64,000 nt of DNA, taken from assembly GCF_001429395.1 (NCBI RefSeq), contig NZ_LMJT01000001.1, forward strand, positions 189,335 to 253,334, written 5' to 3'. The notes beneath the pieces were generated by a model, which was not told the DNA's origin, searched no databases, and worked only from the letters and a program-made list of their open reading frames with translations. Of the stretch, positions 1 to 8,985 are shown piece by piece. The number at the start of each line of letters is the position of its first letter. Positions within the stretch are counted from its first letter, which is position 1. Origin of the DNA: Allobosea sp. Root381. GTDB taxonomy: Bacteria > Pseudomonadota > Alphaproteobacteria > Rhizobiales > Beijerinckiaceae. The position numbers were made by a program, and so were the translations under genes.

Positions 1-2
1 AT

Positions 3-539
3 GGCGCCAAGAACATCGTGCTCGACCCGGTGATGATCGCCGCCTCGGGCGCAAGGCTTCTGGAGGCCGATGCGGTCGAGGCGATCCGCACGCATCTCTT
101 CCCGCTGGCGACGCTGATCACCCCGAACCTGCCGGAAGCAGCCGCCCTGCTCGGCACCAGCGTCGCCGAGACCGAACAGGCCGTGGACGAGCAGGCCGAG
201 AAGTTGGCGGCGCTCGGTGCCGCCAATGTCCTGGTCAAAGGCGGGCATGGCGGCGGCGATGTCAGCAGCGACCTGCTGTTGCTCGCGGGCGGCGCCCGGC
301 AGCGGTTCAACGCGCCACGGCTCGAAACCCGCAACACCCATGGCACCGGCTGCACCCTGTCCTCGGCCATCGCCGCGGGGCTGGCCCAGGGGCTCGCACT
401 GCCGGAAGCGGTGGGCCACGCCAAGACCTATATCTCGGCTGCCATCGCCGCGGCGGATCAGGTTGCCATTGGCCACGGTCACGGCCCGGTGCATCATTTC
501 CACCATTGGTGGGACAGGATCGACGGGAGCAAGCCATGA
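3..539 (+). CDS. thiD: Hydroxymethylpyrimidine/phosphomethylpyrimidine kinase, 3' part
   Basis: The 5' end lies outside the window; 178 codons are visible. ThiD phosphorylates HMP and then HMP-phosphate in cytosolic thiamine biosynthesis. The ribokinase-fold signatures are present: a DPVM motif within the first visible residues, the ITPNLPEA segment, a GGH loop, and [14 protein letters not shown] near the C-terminus (nt ~333-374), which is the anion hole/catalytic region of this family. The visible length fits the last two thirds of a ~265-residue kinase. The stop codon overlaps the ATG of the downstream mutase (ATGA), so the two are translationally coupled although no pathway link is obvious. 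No thiamine riboswitch can be judged because the promoter is outside the window. Confidence 0.9.
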   Translation, partial: GAKNIVLDPVMIAASGARLLEADAVEAIRTHLFPLATLITPNLPEAAALLGTSVAETEQAVDEQAEKLAALGAANVLVKGGHGGGDVSSDLLLLAGGARQRFNAPRLETRNTHGTGCTLSSAIAAGLAQGLALPEAVGHAKTYISAAIAAADQVAIGHGHGPVHHFHHWWDRIDGSKP

Positions 540-2701
540 CTGCGATCCCGGATTTCACGAAACTCTCCTTCGCCGCGGGGCATGCCGCGCCGCCCGCAAC
601 CGTCCCGGCCGGCGATGACTGGCAGACGCCGGAGGGCATCCCGGTGAAGGCCGCATATGGCCCTGCGGATCGCGAGGGCCTGCCCTTCGTCGATACGCTG
701 CCGGGCATCGCGCCCCATCTGCGCGGTCCCTACCCGACGATGTATGTCAACCAGCCCTGGACGATCCGGCAATATGCCGGCTTCTCCACGGCGGAGGATT
801 CGAACGCCTTCTACCGACGCAACCTCGCGGCCGGACAGAAGGGCCTGTCGGTCGCCTTCGATCTCGCCACCCATCGCGGCTATGACTCCGACCATCCGCG
901 CGTCGGCGGCGATGTCGGCATGGCCGGCGTCGCGATCGATTCGATCTACGACATGCGCACGCTGTTCTCGGGCATCCCGCTCGACCAGATGAGCGTGTCG
1001 ATGACGATGAACGGCGCCGTCCTGCCGGTGCTGGCGCTCTACATCGTCGCGGCAGAAGAACAGGGCGTGCCGGCGGCGAAGCTCTCGGGGACCATCCAGA
1101 ACGACATCCTCAAGGAGTTCATGGTCCGCAACACCTACATCTACCCGCCCTCGCCCTCGATGCGGATCATCGGCGACATCTTCTCCTACACCTCGGCGAA
1201 CATGCCGAAGTTCAACTCGATCTCGATCTCCGGCTATCACATGCAGGAGGCCGGAGCGACGCAGGACCTCGAGCTCGGCTACACGCTGGCCGACGGCGTC
1301 GAATACATCCGCGCCGGGCAGCGGGCCGGCCTCGGAGTCGATGTCTTTGCGCCGCGGCTGTCGTTCTTCTGGGCCATCGGCATGAATTTCTTCATGGAGG
1401 TGGCGAAGCTGCGCGCCGGCCGGCTGATCTGGGCCAAGCTGGTCAAGGATTTCGGCGCGACCAACGAGAAATCGCTGCCGCTGCGCACTCATTGTCAGAC
1501 CTCCGGCTGGTCGCTGACGGCGCAGGATGTGTTCAACAACGTGCCGCGCACCATGATCGAGGCGATGGCGGCGACGCAGGGACACACCCAGTCGCTGCAC
1601 ACCAACGCGCTCGACGAGGCGCTCGCCTTGCCGACCGATTTTTCCGCCCGCATCGCCCGCAACACGCAGATCCTGCTGCAGCAGGAAAGCGGCACGACCC
1701 GGATCATCGATCCCTGGGGCGGCTCGTATTATGTCGAGCGGCTGACCGCGGAGCTGGCCAAGAAGGCCTGGGGCCATATCCAGGAGGTCGAGGCGCTCGG
1801 CGGCATGGCCAAGGCGATCGAGGCCGGCATCCCGAAGCTTCGGATCGAAGAGGCCGCCGCCAAGACGCAGGCGCGCATCGACGCCGGCCAGCAGGCGATC
1901 ATCGGCGTCAACGCCTTCAAGCCCGACAACGAAGCCTCGATCGACGTCCTCAAGGTCGACAACGCCTCGGTCCGCGCCCAGCAGCTCGACAAGCTGAAGC
2001 GCCTCAAGGCCGAGCGCAGCGGGGCCAAGGTGCAGGCGGCGCTGACCGCCTTGACCAACGGCGCGGCCGGCGACGCCAACCTGCTCGACCTCGCGGTCGA
2101 GGCGGCGCGGGCCAAGGCCACCGTCGGCGAGATCTCGCTGGCGATGGAACAGGTGTTCGGGCGCCACAGGGCCGAGATCAAGGCGATCTCGGGCGTCTAC
2201 AAGCGGGAGGTCGGCGAGATGAATCCAGCCGTCACGCGCGTCCAGCTGATGTGCGAGGCCTTCGAGGAAGCGGATGGGCGCCGCCCGCGCATCCTCGTCG
2301 CCAAGATGGGCCAGGACGGGCATGACCGCGGCCAGAAGGTCATCGCCTCGGCCTTCGCCGATCTCGGTTTCGACGTCGATATCGGCCCGCTCTTCGCGAC
2401 GCCGGACGAGGCGGCACGGCAGGCGGTCGAGAACGACGTCCATATCGTAGGCGTCTCATCGCTGGCAGCCGGGCACCTGACATTAGTGCCGGAGCTGAAG
2501 GCGGCGCTGACCAAGGCCGGCCGGCCCGACATCATGATCGTGGTCGGCGGCGTCGTCCCGCCGCAGGATTTCGAGGCGCTGATCGAGGCCGGCGCCTCCG
2601 CAATCTTCCCACCCGGTACCGTCATCGCCGATGCGGCCGAGAAACTGCTCGAGGATCTGAACGGGCGGCTGGGTTACGCGCAGCGCAGCGCGGCGGAATA
2701 G
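536..2701 (+). CDS. scpA: Methylmalonyl-CoA mutase, B12-dependent, single-chain type
   Basis: It interconverts (R)-methylmalonyl-CoA and succinyl-CoA with adenosylcobalamin, closing the propionate/ethylmalonyl-CoA pathways. The 721-residue protein has the N-terminal TIM-barrel substrate domain (about residues 1-560, including [15 protein letters not shown] and the [18 protein letters not shown] stretch) and a C-terminal cobalamin domain with the DxHxxG motif DGHDRG, whose axial histidine is residue 596. This is the homodimeric or fused large-chain form; no separate small subunit is nearby. I chose ATG at 536 because it overlaps the thiD stop and yields the family's usual N-terminus; an in-frame GTG at 506 would lie inside thiD. 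Its G-protein chaperone meaB lies about 12 kb downstream (14288) rather than adjacent. Confidence 0.95.
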   Translation: MTAIPDFTKLSFAAGHAAPPATVPAGDDWQTPEGIPVKAAYGPADREGLPFVDTLPGIAPHLRGPYPTMYVNQPWTIRQYAGFSTAEDSNAFYRRNLAAGQKGLSVAFDLATHRGYDSDHPRVGGDVGMAGVAIDSIYDMRTLFSGIPLDQMSVSMTMNGAVLPVLALYIVAAEEQGVPAAKLSGTIQNDILKEFMVRNTYIYPPSPSMRIIGDIFSYTSANMPKFNSISISGYHMQEAGATQDLELGYTLADGVEYIRAGQRAGLGVDVFAPRLSFFWAIGMNFFMEVAKLRAGRLIWAKLVKDFGATNEKSLPLRTHCQTSGWSLTAQDVFNNVPRTMIEAMAATQGHTQSLHTNALDEALALPTDFSARIARNTQILLQQESGTTRIIDPWGGSYYVERLTAELAKKAWGHIQEVEALGGMAKAIEAGIPKLRIEEAAAKTQARIDAGQQAIIGVNAFKPDNEASIDVLKVDNASVRAQQLDKLKRLKAERSGAKVQAALTALTNGAAGDANLLDLAVEAARAKATVGEISLAMEQVFGRHRAEIKAISGVYKREVGEMNPAVTRVQLMCEAFEEADGRRPRILVAKMGQDGHDRGQKVIASAFADLGFDVDIGPLFATPDEAARQAVENDVHIVGVSSLAAGHLTLVPELKAALTKAGRPDIMIVVGGVVPPQDFEALIEAGASAIFPPGTVIADAAEKLLEDLNGRLGYAQRSAAE

Positions 2702-2705
2702 CGGA

Positions 2706-2731
2706 CAGGCGCGGCCCGAAGGCCGCGCCTG
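2706..2731. terminator. Perfect hairpin after the mutase gene
   Basis: An 11-bp perfect inverted repeat (arms 2706-2716 and 2721-2731) closed by a CGAA tetraloop starts 5 bp after the mutase stop. It lacks a clear T run, so it may be an intrinsic or processing terminator working for both the mutase (plus) and the small convergent gene (minus). Confidence 0.65.
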
Positions 2732-2760
2732 CTCCGGATCGGCACATCCGCTGGCCAGGC

Positions 2761-3030
2761 TCAGCGCCAGCCGTAATCTCGGCCATAGCCGTAGTGGTGA
2801 CGAGGCGGCGGCCGGAAGCCCTCATTGTAGCGCTGCCAGCGGCGGTGGCCCCAATAGCCGTGCATGGCGGGCGGCGGCGGACGCCAGCCATAGGCGGGGC
2901 GTTCATAGCCGCGCTCGTAACGGCCGCCGAACGCTTCGGCCGAACCGGCCGTCATGAAGCTTGCGGCGACCAGGGCGCTCGCACCGACGACGAAGGTGGC
3001 GAGGCTGACGCCGGCGAATTTGCGGAACAT
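2761..3030 (-). CDS. Small secreted Arg/Gly/Tyr/Pro-rich protein, unknown function
   Basis: An 89-residue protein with a clear Sec signal peptide (MFRKFAGVSLATFVVGASAL, hydrophobic core then a small-residue stretch ending SAEA, residues ~1-35). The mature part is short, basic and low-complexity, rich in Arg, Gly, Tyr, Pro and His (GYWGHRRW, PPPRHHYGYGRDYGW). Such small exported RGY-rich proteins are common in Hyphomicrobiales and are usually annotated hypothetical. I chose the ATG at 3030 because the signal peptide begins there; an upstream in-frame extension to 3123 has no signal character and overlaps the hairpin behind potI. It converges on the mutase gene across a perfect hairpin. No function can be assigned. 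Confidence 0.6.
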   Translation of the reverse strand: MFRKFAGVSLATFVVGASALVAASFMTAGSAEAFGGRYERGYERPAYGWRPPPPAMHGYWGHRRWQRYNEGFRPPPRHHYGYGRDYGWR

Positions 3031-3096
3031 GGTCCCTGTCCTGTCTGGTGGCCGGGGACATCCCCTTGCCTGACACCGACATTCGCAAATCACGTC

Positions 3097-3122
3097 TGAA
3101 CGGCGCTTGAGATCGCCGTTCA
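3097..3122 (-). terminator. Hairpin downstream of potI
   Basis: A 9-bp perfect inverted repeat (arms 3097-3105 and 3114-3122, 8-nt loop) begins 8 bp after the potI stop codon. It is the likely end of the polyamine transporter operon. No T tract follows on the minus strand. Confidence 0.55.
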
Positions 3123-3130
3123 CGCGCGGT

Positions 3131-3919
3131 TTAGCCGCTCGTCGCCTGCTGGCGCTTGAGCAGGAGCGAGGCTGCGATCACGACCACGGCGACCGCTGCG
3201 ATCATGATCGTGCAGGCGGCGTTGATCTCGGGCGAAACGCCGAGCTTCACGGCTGAATAGAGCCGCATCGGCAGGGTCGTGGCGCCCGGCCCGGTGGTGA
3301 AGCTCGCGATGACGAGATCGTCGAGCGAGAGCGTGAAGGCGAGCATCCAGGCTGCGGCCACAGCCGGCCAGATCAGCGGCAGGGTCACGGTCCAGAAGGT
3401 GACGAAGGGCGTCGCGCCGAGATCCTGCGCCGCCTCTTCCAGAGAGCGGTCGAAGCCGGCGAGCCTGGACTGCACGACAATGCAGGCGAAGCCGAGGCTG
3501 AAGGTCGCGTGGGCGATCGTCACCGTCCAGAAACCGCGCTCGACTTCCGTCCCCACGAAGAGCAGCAGCAGCGAAAGCCCCGTCACGACCTCCGGCATCA
3601 CGAGCGGAGCCAGCACCATGCCGGAGAACAGGGTGCGCCCGGCGAAGCGGCCATGCCGCGCCAGCGCGAGCGCGGCGAGCGTGCCGAGGATGGTCGCCAG
3701 CGTCGCCGAGACGAAGCCGAGGCGGATCGAGAGCCAGGCGGCATCGAGCAACGGCTCGTTCTGCAGCAACGCGCCGTACCAATGCGTCGAGAATCCGCCC
3801 CAAACGGTGACCAGCCGCGAGGCGTTGAAGGAATAGGCGACGAGTGTCAGGATCGGCAGGTAGAGGAAGGCGAAGCCGACGACGAGGGCGAGGATCAGTC
3901 CGGGGCCGAGGCGGGTCAT
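3131..3919 (-). CDS. potI: Polyamine ABC transporter permease, PotI/PotC type
   Basis: Inner-membrane permease of 262 residues, second transmembrane subunit of a spermidine/putrescine-type importer. About six hydrophobic segments are visible, starting with LILALVVGFAFLYLPILTLV. The EAA loop that docks on the ATPase is at about residues 150-180 (SLEEAAQDLGATPFVTFWTV). The FTLSLDDLVIASFTTGPG segment is characteristic of PotC/PotI. The start at 3919 overlaps the potH stop by 4 bp (ATGA), giving translational coupling. It is the last gene of a minus-strand operon potF-potG-potH-potI. Polyamine specificity is inferred from the whole operon; related systems carry other small cations. Confidence 0.9.
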   Translation of the reverse strand: MTRLGPGLILALVVGFAFLYLPILTLVAYSFNASRLVTVWGGFSTHWYGALLQNEPLLDAAWLSIRLGFVSATLATILGTLAALALARHGRFAGRTLFSGMVLAPLVMPEVVTGLSLLLLFVGTEVERGFWTVTIAHATFSLGFACIVVQSRLAGFDRSLEEAAQDLGATPFVTFWTVTLPLIWPAVAAAWMLAFTLSLDDLVIASFTTGPGATTLPMRLYSAVKLGVSPEINAACTIMIAAVAVVVIAASLLLKRQQATSG

Positions 3920-4818
3920 GTCGCCATCTCCCGCCGCAGCCGCGCCCGCTGGAGCAGGACGAGCGGCAGCACCAGCACGACGAGCAGGACGACAGCCACC
4001 GCTGAGGCCAACGGCCAGTCGCGGTTCGAGAAGAATTCGCCCCACAGCACCTTGCCGATCATCACCGTGTCCGGCCCGCCGAGCAGGTCGGGAATGACGA
4101 ACTCGCCGACGGCCGGGATGAAGACCAGCGCCGAGCCGGCGAGGATGCCGGGCAGCGAGAGCGGCAGCGTCACAGTCAGGAAGGCGGTCAGCGGCGCCGC
4201 GCCGAGATCGGCGGCGGCCTCGAGCAGGCCGCGATCCAGCTTCTCCAGCGTGGCGAACAGCGGCAGCACCATGAAGGGCAGATAGGAATAGACCATGCCG
4301 AGCAGCACGGCGGCCTCTGTGTTGAGCAGGCGCAGCGGCTCTGCCGTGATCCCGAGGAAGGCGAGGCTCGCATCGAGCAGGCCTTCGGGCCGCAGGACGC
4401 CGATCCAGGCGTAGACCCGGATCAGGAAGGAGGTCCAGAACGGCAGGATGACGAAGACGATGAGGATGCCGCGCCAACGAGCCGGCGCCGAGGCCATGGC
4501 ATAAGCCAGCGGGTAGCCGATCGCCAGCGCCAGCAGAGTCGTCAGCGCCGCGATGCGCAGCGAATAGAGGTAGCTCTGCCAGTAGAGCGGGTCGTCGGCC
4601 AGCAACCGGAAATTCTCGAGATCGAGTTGCGAAAGGAATTCGCCGAGTTGGGCCAGCCCCTCGAAATGCGGCGCATAGGGCGGCAAGGCCATCGCGCTCT
4701 GCGAGAGGGCCATCCGCAGCACGATCGCGAAGGGAATGAGGAAGAACAGCGCCAGCCAGAGATAGGGGACAGCCACGACGAGCCGGCCGAGCCGCTGGAG
4801 TGAGGCGGTTGCGCTCAT
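3916..4818 (-). CDS. potH: Polyamine ABC transporter permease, PotH/PotB type
   Basis: A 300-residue inner-membrane permease, partner of PotI. The N-terminal hydrophobic segment (VVAVPYLWLALFFLIPFAIV) and the long periplasmic loop before the second segment are typical of PotB/PotH. The EAA loop lies at about residues 195-225 (RGLLEAAADLGAAPLTAFLT), and FIPAVGEFVIPDLLGGPDTV is a well-conserved family signature. Its ATG overlaps the end of potG by 4 bp and its stop overlaps the potI start by 4 bp. Role: forms the membrane channel with PotI and is energised by PotG. Confidence 0.92.
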   Translation of the reverse strand: MSATASLQRLGRLVVAVPYLWLALFFLIPFAIVLRMALSQSAMALPPYAPHFEGLAQLGEFLSQLDLENFRLLADDPLYWQSYLYSLRIAALTTLLALAIGYPLAYAMASAPARWRGILIVFVILPFWTSFLIRVYAWIGVLRPEGLLDASLAFLGITAEPLRLLNTEAAVLLGMVYSYLPFMVLPLFATLEKLDRGLLEAAADLGAAPLTAFLTVTLPLSLPGILAGSALVFIPAVGEFVIPDLLGGPDTVMIGKVLWGEFFSNRDWPLASAVAVVLLVVLVLPLVLLQRARLRREMAT

Positions 4819-5969
4819 GCCGGCAGCACCAGCCCCGCCTCGACGTCCCAGGAGAGCCAGACCTTGTCCTCCCAGGCGAAGGGGCGCGCCAGCCGGCGCG
4901 TGCGATTGGCGAGCGCGACCTTGACGAGCTGTCCGCCCTCCCCGCCGAGCATCACCTGGATCATGGTGAAGTCGCCGAGATAGCCGATGTCCCAGATCTC
5001 GCCGGAGACCTTGTTGGCCGCTTGGGACGGTTCGTCATGCGCGATGTCGATCTTCTCCGGGCGGATGCCGATGAGCAGCGCCTCGCCGGGCTTCAGCGCC
5101 GGCGCGTCCTCGTCGAGCTCGACCGTCCCGACATGCGGCAGCCGCGCGCGGACCAGATCGCCCGAGACGGCTTCGATCCGCCCCTCGAAGATGTTGATGT
5201 CGCCGACGAACTCGGCGACGTGGCGGTTGGCCGGCGCCTCGTAGATCACGTCCGGTGGGCCGGTCTGGACGAGCTTGCCATGATCCATCACCGCCATGCG
5301 GTCGGCCATGGTCATCGCCTCGTCCTGGTCGTGGGTGACGACCATGAAGGTCAGGCCGAGCTCGCTCTGCAGGTCCATCAATTCGAACTGGGTCTGCTCG
5401 CGTAGCTTCTTGTCGAGCGCCGCCATCGGCTCGTCCAGCAGAAGCAGCTTCGGGCGCTTGGCGAGCGAACGGGCGAGCGCGACGCGCTGGCGCTGGCCAC
5501 CGGACAGCTGATGCGGCTTGCGGCCGCCCATCCCCTCGAGCTTGACCAGGGCCAGCATCTCGGCGACGCGGCTGTCGATCTCGGCCCGCGGCAAACCCTC
5601 GCGCTTCAGGCCATAGGCGATGTTGCCGGCGACGCTGAGATGCGGGAACAGCGCGTAGGACTGGAACATCATGTTGATCGGCCGCAGATGCGCCGGCACC
5701 GACGTGATGTCCTGCCCATCCAGCAGGATTCGCCCCTCGTCCGGCTGCTCGAAGCCGGCGAGCATGCGCATCAGCGTGGTCTTGCCGCAGCCCGAAGGCC
5801 CGAGCAACGCGAAGAACTCGCGCGGGTAGAGCGACAGTGAGAGATCGCCGACGGCGGTGATTTCGCCGAAGCGCTTGGTCACGCCCTTGAAGGAAACCAG
5901 CGGCTGGGCCGCCGGGTCGCTCCAGGGCTGGAAGGCCCGGCGCACGCTGCCGGGCGAGGTCTTCTTCAT
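4815..5969 (-). CDS. potG: Polyamine ABC transporter ATP-binding protein, PotG/PotA type
   Basis: A 384-residue ATPase. Walker A is GPSGCGKTT, the signature motif is LSGGQRQRVALARSLA, and Walker B is LLLLDEPMAALD with the H-loop in VVTHDQDEAM. A C-terminal TOBE-type domain (about residues 290-384, with IGIRPEKIDIAH) is usual for PotA/PotG. I prefer ATG 5969 (MKKTSPGSV), because it gives the family's short lead-in before the ATPase domain; an in-frame start at 6068 would run back into potF. It overlaps potH by 4 bp. It couples ATP hydrolysis to import through PotH/PotI. Confidence 0.93.
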   Translation of the reverse strand: MKKTSPGSVRRAFQPWSDPAAQPLVSFKGVTKRFGEITAVGDLSLSLYPREFFALLGPSGCGKTTLMRMLAGFEQPDEGRILLDGQDITSVPAHLRPINMMFQSYALFPHLSVAGNIAYGLKREGLPRAEIDSRVAEMLALVKLEGMGGRKPHQLSGGQRQRVALARSLAKRPKLLLLDEPMAALDKKLREQTQFELMDLQSELGLTFMVVTHDQDEAMTMADRMAVMDHGKLVQTGPPDVIYEAPANRHVAEFVGDINIFEGRIEAVSGDLVRARLPHVGTVELDEDAPALKPGEALLIGIRPEKIDIAHDEPSQAANKVSGEIWDIGYLGDFTMIQVMLGGEGGQLVKVALANRTRRLARPFAWEDKVWLSWDVEAGLVLPA

Positions 5970-6006
5970 GCTCGCCGCCCTTGTCGCGAACCGGTCGACC
6001 GACGGC

Positions 6007-7119
6007 TCACTTGCCGGTCTTGACGCGGGTCCAGAGCCGGTTGACCAGCCGCTGCGACTTCTGGTCATAGGGCGTGATCGTATAGAGCCGCGCCATCACC
6101 TCTTCCGGCGGATAGATGCCGGGATTGTCGCGCACGGCCGCCGAGAGCAGCGGCTTCGAGGCCAGGTTGCCGTTGGCGTACTGAATGAAGTCCGAGTTCT
6201 TCGCCGCCATCTCGGGCTTGTTGATGAAGTCTATGAACTTCAGCGCGGCATCCACATTGCCGGCATCGTTCGGAATCACGAAGGAGTCGAACCACATCAG
6301 CGCGCCTTCCTTCGGGATCGAATAGGCGATCTGGACGCCGTTCTTGGCTTCCTCGGCCCGCTTCTTGGCCTGGAGGATGTCGCCGGAATAGCCGACGGCC
6401 AGGCAGATGTCGCCGTTCGCCAGGGCGTTGATGTATTCGGACGAATGGAACTTCTGGATGTGCGGCCGGATCTTGCGCAGGAGCTCGCCGGCCTTGTTCA
6501 GATCGGCCTCCTTCTTGGAGTCCGGGTCGAGGCCAAGATAGCGCAGCGCCGCCGGGAACATCTCCTCGACCGCATCGAGGACGTGGACGCCGCAATTCGA
6601 GAGCTTCTTGAGCTGCTCGGGTTCGAACAGGATCTTCCAGCTGTCGACCGTCGCGTCCGGGCCGAGACGCTCCTTGATCTTGGCGGTGTTGTAGCCGATC
6701 GCCGTGGTGCCCCACATGTAGTTCACGGCGTATTTGTTGCCGGGATCGTATTTCGACAGCCGCGTCTGGATCTCGGGCCAGCGATTCTTGAGATTAGGCG
6801 CCTTGGCGGCGTCGACCGGCTGGTAGATCCCGAGCGGGATGTGGCGCGGCAGGAAGGAGGCGGTGACGACGATCAGGTCGTAGCCAGTCTTGCCGGCGAG
6901 GAGCTTGGTCTCGACCGTCTCCATCTGGTCGAAGGTGTCGTAGACGACCGTGATGCCGGTTTCCTTCTTGAAGGCGTCGAGCACCTCCGGATCGACATAG
7001 TCGGACCAGTTGAAGATGCGCAGTTGCTTGTCCTGCGCGGCCGCCGGCGCGGCGAAAAGTCCCAACCCGATCGCGCAGGCAGCGATCGCCCCGGTCAGTC
7101 GCTTGGTCGTGCTACCCAA
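6007..7119 (-). CDS. potF: Polyamine-binding periplasmic protein, PotF/PotD type
   Basis: A 370-residue periplasmic binding protein, first gene of the pot operon. A signal peptide (TKRLTGAIAACAIGLGLFAA, cleavage near APAAAQ) precedes the typical mature start LRIFNWSDYVDPEVL. Tyr/Trp/Asp residues of the family's polyamine pocket occur in NWSDY, SKYDPGNKYAVNYMWGTT and the GYSGD segment. The start is chosen as TTG at 7119 because a strong GGAGG (7126-7130) lies 6 nt upstream; a longer ATG start at 7212 would place about 30 charged residues before the signal peptide. E. coli PotF prefers putrescine, PotD spermidine; the ligand here cannot be fixed by eye. Confidence 0.9.
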   Translation of the reverse strand: MGSTTKRLTGAIAACAIGLGLFAAPAAAQDKQLRIFNWSDYVDPEVLDAFKKETGITVVYDTFDQMETVETKLLAGKTGYDLIVVTASFLPRHIPLGIYQPVDAAKAPNLKNRWPEIQTRLSKYDPGNKYAVNYMWGTTAIGYNTAKIKERLGPDATVDSWKILFEPEQLKKLSNCGVHVLDAVEEMFPAALRYLGLDPDSKKEADLNKAGELLRKIRPHIQKFHSSEYINALANGDICLAVGYSGDILQAKKRAEEAKNGVQIAYSIPKEGALMWFDSFVIPNDAGNVDAALKFIDFINKPEMAAKNSDFIQYANGNLASKPLLSAAVRDNPGIYPPEEVMARLYTITPYDQKSQRLVNRLWTRVKTGK

Positions 7120-7130
7120 TCTGCCCCTCC
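7117..7130 (-). promoter_or_regulatory. Ribosome binding site deciding a TTG start for potF
   Basis: On the minus strand GGAGG (7126-7130) is followed by 6 nt and then TTG (7119-7117). The downstream reading begins exactly with the signal peptide, which argues for the rare TTG start over the upstream ATG. Confidence 0.65.
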
Positions 7131-7313
7131 ATCGTCTTGGCGGCCGCACGCTAACACCTTTCCCCTCGGCTTCAACCGGCATAGGCCGCCGGCCCGCCGC
7201 CACGCACAGCATCGCTCGTTGAACCCGGCGTCAGCGGCCGTGCCACTTCCGCTGACGCGAGCGTGATCGCGACGATTCTTGCCGGCGACGAGCGTCGGCC
7301 CATATCGTGCTCC

Positions 7314-8075
7314 ATGCGTCATGTCCGCCGTTTCCTCCTGCTCTTCACCCTTGCTTTCCTGTTGCCCGTCGCCAGCCATGCCGGCTGGTGGTACTGGCAG
7401 CCGCTGGCGCAGGACTGGCGTCGCGCCGACTGGTCGAGCGCGAATCTGCTGCCCGCCGCGGCGATCGAGCCCGAGGCGACGATCCATGTCTTCGCAGCAC
7501 GGGTCGGCCGCTGGCGCGGCGTCTTCGCGCATCACTCCTGGGTGGTGGTGAAGGAGCGCGGCGCCTCGGCCTATACCCGCTTCGACGTGGTCGGCTGGGG
7601 AACGCCGGTGCGGGTCAACCACCGCGAGGCGGATGGGCGCTGGTACGGCAATGTCCCGGAACTCGTCGGCGAGCTTCGTGGCGATGCGGCAGAACGGCTG
7701 ATTCCACACATCCGGCAGGCGGTGCAGAGCTATGCCTATGTAACACCCGGCAGCTATGCTGCCTGGCCCGGCCCGAACTCGAACAGCTTCGTCCAGCACG
7801 TGCTGGCGGAGGTGCCGGAACTGGCGCAGGCACTGCCCCCAACGGCGATCGGCAAGGATTTCCGCGAGGACGGCCTCTATGCCGGGCTGACGCCGAGCCG
7901 CACCGGCGTACAGGCCTCGCTCTACGGGGTCGCCGGGCTTACGATCGGCTGGGTCGAAGGGGTAGAGGTCAATCTGCTCGGTCTCGTGGCGGGCTTCGAC
8001 CTGCGCAGCCCGGCGCTGAAGCTGCCGGGCTGGGGGCGGATCGACCCGGTGGCCATGGTCCTGCGGACATCTTAG
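7314..8075 (+). CDS. DUF3750 family exported protein
   Basis: A 253-residue protein of unknown function, recognised by its DUF3750-like pattern (exported protein with HHSWVVVKERG, a YTRFDVVGWG segment, a conserved NSNSFVQHVL stretch, and a C-terminal AGLTPSRTGVQASLYGVAG block). The N-terminus is a signal peptide or anchor (RRFLLLFTLAFLLPVASHAG). The Asn/Ser/Phe-His arrangement resembles NlpC/P60-type or transglutaminase-like folds, but I cannot show catalysis. ATG 7314 is preferred because it starts the signal peptide; a GTG-type start at 7263 would add 17 unrelated residues. It converges on the lytic transglycosylase gene, with a palindromic repeat between them. Confidence 0.75.
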   Translation: MRHVRRFLLLFTLAFLLPVASHAGWWYWQPLAQDWRRADWSSANLLPAAAIEPEATIHVFAARVGRWRGVFAHHSWVVVKERGASAYTRFDVVGWGTPVRVNHREADGRWYGNVPELVGELRGDAAERLIPHIRQAVQSYAYVTPGSYAAWPGPNSNSFVQHVLAEVPELAQALPPTAIGKDFREDGLYAGLTPSRTGVQASLYGVAGLTIGWVEGVEVNLLGLVAGFDLRSPALKLPGWGRIDPVAMVLRTS

Positions 8076-8095
8076 CTCGCAGCCAAAGCCGCGCC

Positions 8096-8135
8096 GTCAT
8101 TCCGGGGCGGGCCGCAGGCCCGAGCCCGGAATGAA
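8096..8135. repeat. Palindromic repeat, family A (GTCATTCCGGG...CCCGGAATGA)
   Basis: A short single-hairpin copy beginning GTCATTCCGGGGC and ending CCCGGAATGAAC lies between two convergent genes. It shares both ends with the longer copies at 32338, 53617 and 60600. In this position it could also serve as a bidirectional terminator. Confidence 0.7.
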
Positions 8136-8145
8136 CGAGCCCCCA

Positions 8146-8985
8146 CTAGTTCCGCAGCACCACGCAACTGCCGCCCGCTCGCCGCAGCCGGTCGCAAAAG
8201 AGACTGGCCGCGCGTAGCGTCTGCTCCGGCAAGCGGACGCGGTAGAACGGCGCGCGTCCACGCCCGGCGATGCGCGAGCCGAGGATCAAGGTTGGCCTGT
8301 CGGCCAGCAGCGAGGCGAATCGCGTCGCCAGCGCCTGGTAGGAGCGAAGCGCCCGCGCCTTCGAGACGTTGCCGGCAAGCTGGACGCCGAAGGGCGCGTA
8401 GACACCCTCGATCAGCGCAGGCGGCGTATAGCGGCGGATGGCGGCGACCGTCGGCAGGCAGTCGGTCTGTTCGAGCGTCGCGGCAGGCGGCGCCTCGCCC
8501 GGCGCGGGGCGCCACTCGTCGATGCTGCGACCAGTGATGAAGCGGATGTAGGCCTGCGTCTCTAACGGCAGCGAGCCGCCGCGCTCGAGCCAGCGCGAGA
8601 GCCGCGCCGGCCCGGCATTGTAGGCCGCTGCGGCCAAACCGAGATTGCCAAACTGCGCCTTCAGCGCGGCGAGAAGACCGGCGGATGCGGGAATGGCCGC
8701 CTCCGGGTCGAACGGATCGGCCAGGCCCCGTTCGCGCGCCGTGCCCGGCATGAACTGCGCGATGCCCTGGGCCCCGGCCGAACTGGTGACATGGGGGCGG
8801 AAGCTGCTCTCGCGCCAGATCAGCCGGGTGAAGAAGGCGACGGGCAGCTCGTTCGCGCGCGCCTCGCGCTCGATCAGCCGGCAGATCGTCTCGGCGATGC
8901 TCTCCTGCGGCGCGGTCGCATGAGCGCGGCCGGCCATGCCGGGCATGGCCAGGATCGCGAGCAGGACGAACGCCGCCGGTCTCAC
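8146..8985 (-). CDS. Lytic transglycosylase (SLT domain) with C-terminal SPOR-like domain
   Basis: A 279-residue exported murein hydrolase. A signal peptide (RPAAFVLLAILAMPGMAGRAHA) is followed by a Slt/GEWL domain: catalytic Glu in IWRESSFRP, then SSAGAQGIAQFMPGTA, AAAAYNAGPARL and QAYIRFITGRS. The last ~45 residues (APFYRVRLPEQTLRAASLFC, then DRLRRAGGSCVVL) look like a SPOR domain, which binds denuded glycan at division sites. GTG at 8985 is the start: it overlaps the stop of the upstream PLP-enzyme gene as GTGA and begins the signal peptide exactly. The coupling to a sulfur-amino-acid enzyme is probably incidental. Confidence 0.88.
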   Translation of the reverse strand: MRPAAFVLLAILAMPGMAGRAHATAPQESIAETICRLIEREARANELPVAFFTRLIWRESSFRPHVTSSAGAQGIAQFMPGTARERGLADPFDPEAAIPASAGLLAALKAQFGNLGLAAAAYNAGPARLSRWLERGGSLPLETQAYIRFITGRSIDEWRPAPGEAPPAATLEQTDCLPTVAAIRRYTPPALIEGVYAPFGVQLAGNVSKARALRSYQALATRFASLLADRPTLILGSRIAGRGRAPFYRVRLPEQTLRAASLFCDRLRRAGGSCVVLRN